Both the position numbers and the translations under genes were made by a program. A stretch of DNA of 64,000 nt from AWTP1-18 sp036504515 (GTDB lineage Bacteria; Pseudomonadota; Gammaproteobacteria; Burkholderiales; Rhodocyclaceae), in contig DASXVA010000012.1 in NCBI GenBank assembly GCA_036504515.1, forward strand, positions 593,808 to 657,807, given 5' to 3'. Positions 54,505 through 63,082 of the stretch are shown piece after piece (position 1 is the first letter of the stretch; every line of letters begins with the position of its first letter). The notes beneath the pieces were generated by a model. That model was not told where the DNA came from and did not search any database. It saw only the letters and a list, made by a program, of their open reading frames with translations.

Positions 54505-55290
54505 TTAGGGCGCGAGGGGCTTTTCGGCGTAGATGAAGAAAGTGTCGTAGCTAAGGGGCAGACCTTGCGGGATCCGCAAGGCCTCGTAGGCGGCCTGCAA
54601 TTTCAGCCAGGCAGCCTTACCCATCAGGCCGCTACGGCGATTGCCGCCGGTAACCCGGTTGGCCCCCAGGTCGCGCACCCCGGCCAGCAGGCTGCGCAGA
54701 TCGGGACGGTAACGGGTGATGGTCTTGCGCTCCCAGCGCACCGCGTTCAAGCCTGCCTCAGACAGCGCGACCTTGAGCGAGGACTCCGGCAAGAAGTCGA
54801 TGGTGTGTCGATACTCATCCACACCGGCGAAGGCCTGCCGCAGCTCGGCAAAGGTTTCCGGGCCGAGGGTACTCAGGGCCAGGCGACCACCGGGCTTGAG
54901 AATGCGGGCAATTTCAGCAAAGACCTGGACCGGATCGCACCACTGCATGGTCAGACTGGACCAGCAGAAATCGAAACTGTCCGGCCTGAAAGGCAGGGCC
55001 TGGGCATCGGCACAAAGTCTTGTCGGTCGCGGCGACAAGACCGTGGCGAGATGGGACACCATGGGCAAGGCAAAATCCAGCGCCGTCAGATTCAAGGCTG
55101 GAAAACCGTGTTGCAACAGGGCCGTGCCGTGGCCCGTGCCACAGCCCAGATCAAGGGCTCGACCACTCAGTTCCAGCCAGGGCCGGCCAGCCAGCAGGCG
55201 CTTGCCCACCTCTTGCTGATAGTCGGCCACCGCGTCGTAACGATGGGCTGCCCGGCCAAAAGCATGGCGAACCTCCTGGGCTGCGTTCAT
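54505..55290 (-). CDS. bioC: Malonyl-[acyl-carrier protein] O-methyltransferase BioC
   Basis: Methylates malonyl-ACP so the fatty acid pathway can build the pimeloyl chain of biotin. The 261-residue product has the SAM-binding motif LDLGCGTGHGT near 47, ALDFALPM and FDFCWSSLTMQWCDP (the BioC catalytic-region pattern). Start ATG 55290 overlaps the bioH stop (ATGA), so translation is coupled. Confidence 0.93.
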   Translation of the reverse strand: MNAAQEVRHAFGRAAHRYDAVADYQQEVGKRLLAGRPWLELSGRALDLGCGTGHGTALLQHGFPALNLTALDFALPMVSHLATVLSPRPTRLCADAQALPFRPDSFDFCWSSLTMQWCDPVQVFAEIARILKPGGRLALSTLGPETFAELRQAFAGVDEYRHTIDFLPESSLKVALSEAGLNAVRWERKTITRYRPDLRSLLAGVRDLGANRVTGGNRRSGLMGKAAWLKLQAAYEALRIPQGLPLSYDTFFIYAEKPLAP

Positions 55291-56072
55291 CCGCCCACTC
55301 CGGCAAAACGGCAGACTTCCGCCACAAACCGCAAAGGGTCCGAGGCAAAGGGAGCGTGGGCACTGGAGGTGAAAACTTCCAGTTGGGCCGAGGGCAAAGT
55401 TTTTTGCAGCCGTTCCGCGGCGGCCAGGGGCATCAAGGGATCGGCGCTGCCATGGAACAGCAGGACCGGCTGATCCACCTCCCGCAGCAGGGGGCGCAAA
55501 TCGCTGCTGCCCAGCAGTTCCAGGCCGGCCCGCAGGGACTCCGCATCGGCAGGTAAACCGCCCGGGGCGTTGGCCAGGCAGCCGCGCAGGGCTCGAATGG
55601 CTTCCCGCATATTGGTGTCGCCCTGATGAATGAGGCTGCTGAACTGTTTGAGCAGGGCCACCGGATCGGCGGCAAGGCCCGCCATGAATTGTTCCAGTTG
55701 CGCCGGTGGCAAAGCTTCCGGCCAGCCCTCGCGCTGAACGAAGGAAGCGGTCGCCCCCACCAGCACCAGTCGGGCGACTTTGCGCGGGTGGCGCTGGGCG
55801 GCTTTGAGGCAAATCATGGCGCCAAGAGACCAGCCGCAGACCATGGCCCGGGGCGGCAAGGTATCTGCCAGGGCATCGGCCAAATCGTCGAGGCTGGCTT
55901 CCGGTGCGGCCACGCTTGTGCCATAGCCCGGCAGATCCACGGTGTGCACAGCGAAGTGCTTGGCCAGCAGATGGGAAACCAGAGCCCAGGCCCCACTGCC
56001 CAGGCCCCAGCCGGGAACCAGCGTCAATTGTGGCCCCAGCCCTTGACTGGTAACGGCAAGGCGCAGACTCAT
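55287..56072 (-). CDS. bioH: Pimeloyl-[acyl-carrier protein] methyl ester esterase BioH
   Basis: Removes the methyl group from pimeloyl-ACP methyl ester. The 261-residue alpha/beta-hydrolase has the nucleophile motif GWSLGAM near 80, FHGSADPLMPL with the acidic residue, and a late histidine (SSAHAPFASDP). Overlaps bioF and bioC by 4 bases each. Confidence 0.92.
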   Translation of the reverse strand: MSLRLAVTSQGLGPQLTLVPGWGLGSGAWALVSHLLAKHFAVHTVDLPGYGTSVAAPEASLDDLADALADTLPPRAMVCGWSLGAMICLKAAQRHPRKVARLVLVGATASFVQREGWPEALPPAQLEQFMAGLAADPVALLKQFSSLIHQGDTNMREAIRALRGCLANAPGGLPADAESLRAGLELLGSSDLRPLLREVDQPVLLFHGSADPLMPLAAAERLQKTLPSAQLEVFTSSAHAPFASDPLRFVAEVCRFAGVGG

Positions 56073-57241
56073 GGGCAGCCTTTCAGGGCATCCACCAAGG
56101 CCGCTACATCCGCATCACTATGGGCGGCGGAAAGGGAAACCCGCAGCCGCGCTGAGCCGTTGGGAACCGTTGGGGGGCGAATCGCCGGCACCCAGAGTCC
56201 TTTTGCAGCCAGGGCTTGGGAAAGGTCCAGTACGGTCTTGTTCTGGCCGACGATGATGGGCTGGATTGCGGTGGTATCGGTCTGGGGCGCCAGTTGCCAG
56301 CCCCGTTCGACGCAAAGGTCCGCGACACCACTCCGCAATTGGGCGATACGGGCTTGCAAATGGCTGCGCAGGGCGTCGCCGGCCTCGATGATTTCCAGGC
56401 TCTTGAGCAGGGCACAGCAAAGGGCGGGGGGCGCTGCAGTAGTAAAGATATAGGTGCGAGCCGTGTTGATCAGCCATTCGATCACCCGGGTATCCCCCGC
56501 CACAAAAGCCCCGGCCACTCCGGCAGCCTTGCCGAAAGTGCCCATCAACACGATGCGGGGCGATGCGGGCAAGCCAAAGTGGGCGAGGCTTCCGCGCCCC
56601 TGGGGGCCCAGTACGCCGAAGCCGTGGGCATCGTCGATCACCAGCCAGGCATCGTAACGTTCGGCCAGTTCAAAAATTTGTGCGAGGGGAGCCACGTCGC
56701 CATCCATGCTGAACACGGCATCGGTGAGGATCAGCTTGCGCTTGGCAGTGCTGGCGGCCAGCAGTTTTTCCAGGGCCGCCACATCGTTATGGGCATAACG
56801 CTTGTGCTCCGCCCGGGAGGCCAGGGCGGCGTCAATCAGGGAAGCATGATTGAGCCGGTCGGCGAAGACGGCATCGCCCCGTCCAACCAAGGCGGGCGTT
56901 ACCGCCAGATTGGCCATATAGCCGGTGGAAAAAGTAATGGCTCGGGGCAGGCCGACGAATTCAGCGAGTTTTTCTTCCAGTTCCTCATGGGGACGGAAAT
57001 GCCCTCCCACCAGATGGGATGCGCCACTACCGGCGCCCCACTGCCTTGCCCCTTTGCAAAGGGCGTCCACGATCAGCGGATGGGCAGCCAGCCCCAGGTA
57101 GTCATTACTGCAAAAGGACAGCAGGGGTTTGCCATCGGCCACAGTCTGAGGCCCTACAGGTGCATCCACCACCCGGCGATGCCGCCGCAGATGCTGGTGG
57201 TCGAGGGCAGCCAGTTGCTGCTCCAGATCCTCAAAGATCAT
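56069..57241 (-). CDS. bioF: 8-amino-7-oxononanoate synthase BioF
   Basis: PLP enzyme joining pimeloyl-ACP and alanine. The 390-residue product has CSNDYLGLAAHP, TFSTGYMANLAV, DDAHGFGVLGPQGRGS and the PLP lysine in GTFGKAAGVAGAF near 238. Overlaps bioA and bioH by 4 bases each. Confidence 0.95.
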   Translation of the reverse strand: MIFEDLEQQLAALDHQHLRRHRRVVDAPVGPQTVADGKPLLSFCSNDYLGLAAHPLIVDALCKGARQWGAGSGASHLVGGHFRPHEELEEKLAEFVGLPRAITFSTGYMANLAVTPALVGRGDAVFADRLNHASLIDAALASRAEHKRYAHNDVAALEKLLAASTAKRKLILTDAVFSMDGDVAPLAQIFELAERYDAWLVIDDAHGFGVLGPQGRGSLAHFGLPASPRIVLMGTFGKAAGVAGAFVAGDTRVIEWLINTARTYIFTTAAPPALCCALLKSLEIIEAGDALRSHLQARIAQLRSGVADLCVERGWQLAPQTDTTAIQPIIVGQNKTVLDLSQALAAKGLWVPAIRPPTVPNGSARLRVSLSAAHSDADVAALVDALKGCP

Positions 57242-58560
57242 GAGGTAAGCACCGTATTCAGGGCAGCCAGAGTCTGCTGGGCGAGGAAGGCGCTATCGGC
57301 CTCTTCCAGCACGTAGGGCGGCATGAAATACACCACGTTGCCGATGGGGCGCAGCAGCACTTCCCGCTTCAGGCATTCGGTAAAGAAACGACGGGAGAAA
57401 TCAGCGGGAGCATCCACCACATCGAAGGCCCAGATCATGCCCCGCTGGCGGAAGTGGCCCACCCGGGGATGGGCGGCCAAAGGCGCCAGTTGCGCGGAGA
57501 AGAGCTCAGCACGACGACGATTGGCGGCAATTACGTCGTCCTGCGCAAAAATATCCAAAGTCGCCAGGGCAGCACGGCAGGCCAGGGGATTGCCGGTGTA
57601 GGAGTGGGAATGGAGAAAGCCCCGTGCCGTGGCATCGTCGTAGAAGGCGCTGTAAATCTGATCGGTGGTCAGCACCACCGATAGAGGCAGATAACCGCCG
57701 GTGATGCCCTTGGACAGACAGAGGAAGTCAGGACGAATACCCGCCTGCTCATGGGCAAAGAAGGTACCGGTACGGCCAAAACCTACGGCGATTTCGTCGC
57801 AGATCAGATGCACTTCGTAGCGGTTGCACAACTCCCGGGCCAGACGCAGGTATTCCGGGTCATGCATGGCAAAGCCGGTAGCGCACTGGATCAGGGGTTC
57901 GACGATCAGGGCAGCAATTTCGCCGTGATGCTCGGCCAGAATCCGTTCCAATCCCGCTGCGGCACGGCGAGCCACAGCAACTGCACTCTCGCCGGGCGCG
58001 GCCAGACGGACATCGGGGCTGGGTACGGTACGCACGTCCCGGGATAGCGCAGCGTAGGCATCGCGAAAGATGGCCACGTCAGTCACCGAGAGGGCGCCCA
58101 AGGTTTCACCGTGATAACTGCCTTCCAGGCAAAGAAAACCCGCTTTTTCCTCACGCCCTTTGTTTCGCCAGTAGTGATGGCTCATCTTCAGTGCGATTTC
58201 CGTGGCGCTGGCGCCGTCAGAGGCATAGAAGCAATGACCCAGGGCATGGTCCGTCAAGGCCGACAGACGCTCGGAAAGCTGCACGGCGGGCTCATGGGTG
58301 AACCCGGCCAGCATCACATGCTCCAGCTTTTCCAGTTGGTCCCGTAGCGCTGCATTGATACGGGGATTGCAATGGCCGAACAGATTGACCCACCAGCTGC
58401 TGACAGCGTCCAGATAGCGATTGCCCTCGGGATCGAACAACCAAAGCCCCTCACCCCGGGCAATGGGGACAAGAGGAAGCTGCTCGTGATGTTTCATCTG
58501 GGTGCAGGGATGCCAGACGGCGGCAAGACTGCGGGCAAGAAGGAGGTCGCCAGGGGGCAC
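57238..58560 (-). CDS. bioA: Adenosylmethionine-8-amino-7-oxononanoate aminotransferase BioA
   Basis: Transfers an amino group from S-adenosylmethionine in biotin synthesis. The 440-residue product has WHPCTQM, SSWWVNLFGHCNPRIN, DGASATEIALKM, LICDEIAVGFGRTG and the PLP lysine in CLSKGITGGYLP near 271. It starts with GTG (58560) and lacks a clear ribosome binding site. First gene of a tightly overlapping bioA-F-H-C operon; bioB and bioD are elsewhere. Confidence 0.95.
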   Translation of the reverse strand: MPPGDLLLARSLAAVWHPCTQMKHHEQLPLVPIARGEGLWLFDPEGNRYLDAVSSWWVNLFGHCNPRINAALRDQLEKLEHVMLAGFTHEPAVQLSERLSALTDHALGHCFYASDGASATEIALKMSHHYWRNKGREEKAGFLCLEGSYHGETLGALSVTDVAIFRDAYAALSRDVRTVPSPDVRLAAPGESAVAVARRAAAGLERILAEHHGEIAALIVEPLIQCATGFAMHDPEYLRLARELCNRYEVHLICDEIAVGFGRTGTFFAHEQAGIRPDFLCLSKGITGGYLPLSVVLTTDQIYSAFYDDATARGFLHSHSYTGNPLACRAALATLDIFAQDDVIAANRRRAELFSAQLAPLAAHPRVGHFRQRGMIWAFDVVDAPADFSRRFFTECLKREVLLRPIGNVVYFMPPYVLEEADSAFLAQQTLAALNTVLTS

Positions 58561-58809
58561 GGATGTGAATTCTTTGAGTGCTGCGGAAAAGCGATTTTAC
58601 ACGCCCCCTTAAGGCCATTAATCTCGCTTTACCGATAAGAATCAGCCATACTAAGCTTCAAACATAATCATTTGAGTCACAACCCATTATCACCCTATGG
58701 TTGATATGGCTAAGTCTTTTTGGCATAGTCGGGCCTCGCAAGGAAAAAGTGCACATTAAAAGTGCATATTTTTTTGCCCGAGAACATCTAATAAGGAAGA
58801 CTGGGCTTT
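58561..58809. promoter_or_regulatory. Divergent promoter region between bioA and the chemotaxis operon
   Basis: Must hold promoters in both directions. A 12-base direct repeat, AAAAGTGCACAT / AAAAGTGCATAT (58745-58756 and 58758-58769, 13-bp period), lies 41-65 bp before the CheY-like start, followed by a T run. No clear BirA operator for bioA was seen. Confidence 0.5.
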
Positions 58810-59175
58810 ATGAAAACAATCATGTTGGTGGACGATTCAGCCACTATCCTGCTATCCATTTCCAATATCCTGGGCAAAGCAGGTTATGCTGTCGAAAAGG
58901 CGCCTAATGCCCAAGAAGGCTTGGCCAAATTTAAAAGCGGGGTCAAAGTTGACCTGCTGATCACTGATCTCAATATGCCCGGCATGAACGGCATTGAGTT
59001 CATCAAAGAAGTTCGTACGTTGCCTGGCTACAAGTTCATGCCCATCCTGTTTTTGACCACGGAATCCCAGCAAAGCAAGCGCGCAGAAGCCAAAGCTGCC
59101 GGCGCTTCCGGCTGGCTGGTAAAACCGGCGACGGCTGACGAATTGCTCAATACCATCAAGCTGGTCATTCGATAG
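58810..59175 (+). CDS. cheY: CheY-like single-domain response regulator
   Basis: A 121-residue receiver domain: MLVDDSA at the N-terminus, phosphoacceptor in LLITDLNMPGMNG near 51, FLTTES, and lysine in GWLVKPAT. No output domain. First gene of a chemotaxis operon with cheA, so it is the likely output regulator. Similar also to PilH/PixH-type regulators. Confidence 0.92.
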   Translation: MKTIMLVDDSATILLSISNILGKAGYAVEKAPNAQEGLAKFKSGVKVDLLITDLNMPGMNGIEFIKEVRTLPGYKFMPILFLTTESQQSKRAEAKAAGASGWLVKPATADELLNTIKLVIR

Positions 59176-59189
59176 GGAGTTCCATCCGG

Positions 59190-60464
59190 ATGGATGTCAA
59201 GAAATTTAAACAGCGAACCTTTTCGCTCCTGATCGCTGTCAATGTTCTTGTAGCAACCACGATTTATTTTCTCAACGAGTGGTTTCATCAGACATTCCTC
59301 CCGATCCTTGGCCTGACCAACCCCATGGGCGACGCAGTGGGCTCCCTGATTATCGTCACGGGCTCCTTCGTCGCCATGCGGATCATTTCCTTGATGATGT
59401 TTGCGGACCCGTTCTACGGAGCCCAAGGCAACCGGGAACAACAAGACATCAGGATCGTCGCGATTACCTCTGCCGCAGAACAGGTCACCGCAGAACTAAA
59501 ACAGATCAGCACCTTCAATGACGTGGTTCGGGGACAACTCAACACCGTCACCCAGGAAACTGAAGCAGCAGCCTACGACATTACCTCCCAGTTGCAGACC
59601 ATTGACGAAGTGGTTAGTCATCTGTCCAATTTCGTCAACAGCACCCAGAGCGAATCCAATCGATTACTGTCCGAGTCGGAAGCCCGAATCGAAGGCAAGC
59701 GCAAGATGATCGAAACCCTGGATGTTTTCATCCAAGAACGCATCACAGCCGCACAGGAAGACCAGAATCGGGTTGCCCGTGTCGTCGAAGAAGCACGATC
59801 ACTTTCATCCTTGGTGGACCTGATCAAGAATATTTCCAGCCAGACCAATCTGCTTGCCCTCAATGCTGCTATTGAGGCAGCCCGGGCCGGCGAGGCTGGC
59901 CGAGGGTTTGCTGTTGTGGCTGACGAAGTACGCAAGCTGTCGGCCGATTCTGAAAAGGCGGTGAACCAGATCAATCAGGGCATCCAGAACGTAGCCCAGA
60001 CCATCGAAAGCCAATTCCGGGAAAAACTATCCAGCGACCACATCGAAGCCGAACGTAAAGCTCTGGAAAACTTCGGTGTACAGCTGGACGATTTGGGCAA
60101 GAGCTATCAGGAAGTCATGGCCCATGAAACTCAGGTCTTGATGAAGGTTCAGGAAACCAGCCATCAACTGGCCGACATGTTCATGAATGCCATGGCCAGC
60201 GTCCAGTTCCAGGATGTAACCCGTCAGCAAATTGAACAGGTGATCGACGCCCTCAATCGGCTGGATGAACATGCTGCCCTGCTGTCTGACCGCCTGGATC
60301 GCTGCGATGACCCCGGCTTCCAGCTACAGCCGCTATCGGTTCACCTGGATCAGATGTACAGCAGCTATGTCATGAACTCACAACGCAGCAGTCACAGTTC
60401 GGCCCTGAAACAAACAAGCTCATCCCCGGCTGCCTCTAGCGGCCCCAAGGTGGAACTGTTCTGA
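59190..60464 (+). CDS. MCP-like membrane protein with CheZ-like C-terminal motif
   Basis: A 424-residue protein. Two membrane helices (about 12-26 and 48-70) with a very short loop, so no real periplasmic sensor. The cytoplasmic part has the receptor tip NISSQTNLLALNAAIEAARA near 214-233. Further on, VQFQDVTRQQIEQVIDALN near 338-356 resembles the catalytic helix of the phosphatase CheZ (QDxTxQ). The tail is low-complexity, serine-rich, ending KVELF. It may be a structural receptor or a receptor-phosphatase hybrid. 14 bp after cheY. Confidence 0.88.
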   Translation: MDVKKFKQRTFSLLIAVNVLVATTIYFLNEWFHQTFLPILGLTNPMGDAVGSLIIVTGSFVAMRIISLMMFADPFYGAQGNREQQDIRIVAITSAAEQVTAELKQISTFNDVVRGQLNTVTQETEAAAYDITSQLQTIDEVVSHLSNFVNSTQSESNRLLSESEARIEGKRKMIETLDVFIQERITAAQEDQNRVARVVEEARSLSSLVDLIKNISSQTNLLALNAAIEAARAGEAGRGFAVVADEVRKLSADSEKAVNQINQGIQNVAQTIESQFREKLSSDHIEAERKALENFGVQLDDLGKSYQEVMAHETQVLMKVQETSHQLADMFMNAMASVQFQDVTRQQIEQVIDALNRLDEHAALLSDRLDRCDDPGFQLQPLSVHLDQMYSSYVMNSQRSSHSSALKQTSSSPAASSGPKVELF

Positions 60465-60501
60465 CCCTTCCCGCAACCCTTAGTCCAAGGGGGAGATAAA
60501 A

Positions 60502-60834
60502 ATGACGGAATTTGCGACCCAGACTCTGACTGACGGGGCCTGCCGATTGATGGTGGATGGCGATATGACCATCTACAACGCCCTGGAGGTCAAGCAGCAC
60601 CTGCTTGCCGCAGTGAGAGGCGCACCGATTCTGGAGCTGGACCTTTCCCACGTTGCAGAAATGGACACCGCCGGTTTTCAATTGTTGGTGCTGTCCAAAC
60701 AGGAAAGCCAGCGCCTGGATCGCACCCTGCGCATCACAGCCCACAGCGATGCCGTCAGGGAAATCATTCAGTTCTACAACATGGGTGCCTTTTTCGGCGA
60801 CCCGGTCGTAATACCCGCCGGAGAGCGGCAATAG
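60502..60834 (+). CDS. STAS-domain protein
   Basis: A 110-residue anti-anti-sigma-type STAS protein. The phosphorylation loop reads AEMDTAGFQLLVLS near 50-63, with threonine where SpoIIAA-like proteins have the phosphorylated serine. STAS proteins in che-like clusters can be regulatory targets of a kinase. 38 bp after the receptor and 8 bp before cheA, in one operon. Confidence 0.85.
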   Translation: MTEFATQTLTDGACRLMVDGDMTIYNALEVKQHLLAAVRGAPILELDLSHVAEMDTAGFQLLVLSKQESQRLDRTLRITAHSDAVREIIQFYNMGAFFGDPVVIPAGERQ

Positions 60835-60842
60835 GAGGCACC

Positions 60843-63047
60843 ATGGACGAGATTTACAGCGTTTACGCCCAAGAAGCCCGGGAACAGCTCACTGAGCTTG
60901 AGTCCGGCCTGCTGCGCATGGAAGCCGGCGACCACGACCCGGAAACCATCAACACCATTTTCCGCTCGGCCCACACCATCAAGGGGGCCTCCGGCGTCGT
61001 TGAACTTCCCCATATCGAGAAGTTCACCCACGTTCTGGAAAACCTGCTGGACAAGCTGCGCAATAATGAAATCGGCGTCAGCAGTGACCTGATTACCGCC
61101 CTGCTCAAGGGCTGCGACCACCTCAACGCCCTCATCATCCGGGTCGAGGACGGCCATCTGGAAGCGGACCCGGCCTTGCAAGCGGCCGGGGAAATCGTAG
61201 CCGATGGCCTGCGCCCCTTTACCGGCGAAGCCCCCTCAGCAGAAAAACCTGAGTTACCCGAAGCCCAGACGGCCGATGTTGAACGGGGCGACAGCGGCAC
61301 CGCCATGACTGATTGCTGGCACATCTCCGTTCGTTTTGGTCAGAATGTCCTGCGCAATGGCATGGATCCCATAGCCTTCCTGCGCTATCTGCTGTCCTTG
61401 GGTGAAATCGTGCACATGACCACCCTGCCCGATGCTTTGCCCGAAGAAGCCGATGAAATGGACCCGGAAGCCTGCTACCTGGGCTTTGAAATCAATTTCC
61501 GCAGCCACGCCGACAAAGCCGCCATCGAACGGGTTTTCGACTTTGTTCGTGACGACTGCGACCTGCACATCCTGCCGCCCAACAGCAAACTGAGCGACTT
61601 CCTCAGCCTGATCGAAACACTGCCAGAAGAAAGCCTGCGTCTGGGTGAAATTCTGGTTCGCAGCGGCGCCTTGACCCAGGAAGAACTGGATCAGGGACTG
61701 CGCCGCCAAAAGGTCAGCGAAACGATTGCCACCCGAGTTGCCGAAGAAGAAGGCTTGCCGGTCCCTCCGCCGCAACCCCTGGGTGAAATCCTGATCAAGC
61801 AGCATGTGGTGCAACCCGAAATTGTCGAAGCCGCGGCTGCCAAGCAAAAGCAGGTCGCCGACAAAAAAGCCACGGAAGCCCGGCTGATCCGGGTTCAGGC
61901 CGACAAACTGGACCACCTGATCGACTTGGTGGGCGAACTGGTAATTGCCGGAGCCTCAGCCAATCTACTGGCCCTGAAGAGTCGGCAATCCACGCTGGTG
62001 GAAGCCACCTCCATCGTCTCCGGCCTAGTGGAAAATATCCGTGACTCGGCCCTGCAACTGCGCATGGTGCAGATCGGTGAAACCTTCAATCGCTTCCACC
62101 GCGTAGTTCGGGACACCTCCAAGGAAATCAACAAGGATATCGACCTCATCATCACCGGGGCCGAAACCGAACTTGACAAGACCGTGGTGGAAAAAATCGG
62201 CGATCCCTTGATGCATCTGGTTCGTAATGCCATGGACCACGGCATCGAGCCTCCCGATGTGCGCGCTGCAAAAGGCAAGCCGGCCAAAGGCCATGTGGAA
62301 CTGAATGCTTTCCACGACTCCGGCAGCATCATCATTGAAGTCATCGACGACGGCGGTGGCCTCAACAAGGACCGCATCCTCAACAAAGCCATTGAAAAAG
62401 GCATTGTCCAGCCCGGACAGAATTTGACGGACCACGAAATCAACAATCTGATTTTCGAAGCCGGATTCTCCACGGCAGAAAAGGTTACCAACCTGTCCGG
62501 CCGCGGTGTTGGTATGGATGTGGTGAAAAAGAACATTCAGGCCCTGCGTGGCACGGTGGAAGTCACCACAGAAGAGGGTAAGGGTTCCCGCTTCATCATT
62601 CGCCTGCCCCTGACCCTGGCCATCATTGATGGCTTCCTGGTGGGCGTGGATAAGTCGTCCTACGTCATTCCCCTGGACATGGTGGTGGAGTGTCTGGAAC
62701 TGCAAGACATCAGCGAAGACCGCAACTATCTCAACCTGCGGGGCGAGGTTTTGCCATTTGTCCGGCTGCGGGAGTTATTTGAAATCGAAGGTGAACGCCC
62801 GTCTCGCGAAAACGTGGTGGTGGTCAAGAGTGCCGGTCGCAAGGCAGGCATCGTCGTCGATGTCCTTCAGGGCGAATTCCAGACGGTGATCAAACCACTG
62901 GCCTCCATCTTCCGCAATTTGCGGGGGATTGGCGGCTCCACCATTCTGGGCACCGGGGATGTCGCATTGATCCTTGATGTTCAAGCATTGACACAACTAA
63001 CCATCGCTGGTGAAGAGCGCCTCACCAGCAACAGTATCCGCGCTTGA
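60843..63047 (+). CDS. cheA: Chemotaxis histidine kinase CheA
   Basis: A 734-residue kinase. Hpt domain (about 1-105) with phospho-histidine 44 (RSAHTIKGASG), a P2-like region (about 155-250), two MshEN-like motifs at residues 266-289 and 312-335, the dimerisation helices (about 350-400), the ATPase domain (HLVRNAMDHGIEPPD, GRGVGMDVVKKNI) and a CheW-like end (about 600-730). It receives input from the flanking receptors and phosphorylates the CheY-like protein. Confidence 0.94.
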   Translation: MDEIYSVYAQEAREQLTELESGLLRMEAGDHDPETINTIFRSAHTIKGASGVVELPHIEKFTHVLENLLDKLRNNEIGVSSDLITALLKGCDHLNALIIRVEDGHLEADPALQAAGEIVADGLRPFTGEAPSAEKPELPEAQTADVERGDSGTAMTDCWHISVRFGQNVLRNGMDPIAFLRYLLSLGEIVHMTTLPDALPEEADEMDPEACYLGFEINFRSHADKAAIERVFDFVRDDCDLHILPPNSKLSDFLSLIETLPEESLRLGEILVRSGALTQEELDQGLRRQKVSETIATRVAEEEGLPVPPPQPLGEILIKQHVVQPEIVEAAAAKQKQVADKKATEARLIRVQADKLDHLIDLVGELVIAGASANLLALKSRQSTLVEATSIVSGLVENIRDSALQLRMVQIGETFNRFHRVVRDTSKEINKDIDLIITGAETELDKTVVEKIGDPLMHLVRNAMDHGIEPPDVRAAKGKPAKGHVELNAFHDSGSIIIEVIDDGGGLNKDRILNKAIEKGIVQPGQNLTDHEINNLIFEAGFSTAEKVTNLSGRGVGMDVVKKNIQALRGTVEVTTEEGKGSRFIIRLPLTLAIIDGFLVGVDKSSYVIPLDMVVECLELQDISEDRNYLNLRGEVLPFVRLRELFEIEGERPSRENVVVVKSAGRKAGIVVDVLQGEFQTVIKPLASIFRNLRGIGGSTILGTGDVALILDVQALTQLTIAGEERLTSNSIRA

Positions 63048-63082
63048 ATAGGCACCTAAATAAATATAACGGGGGAGTACAC

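Noticed and set aside
58605..58650. Possible FliA (sigma-28) promoter before the chemotaxis operon
   Set aside because: ACCGATAA resembles the -10, but the -35-like TAAG sits at the wrong spacing.
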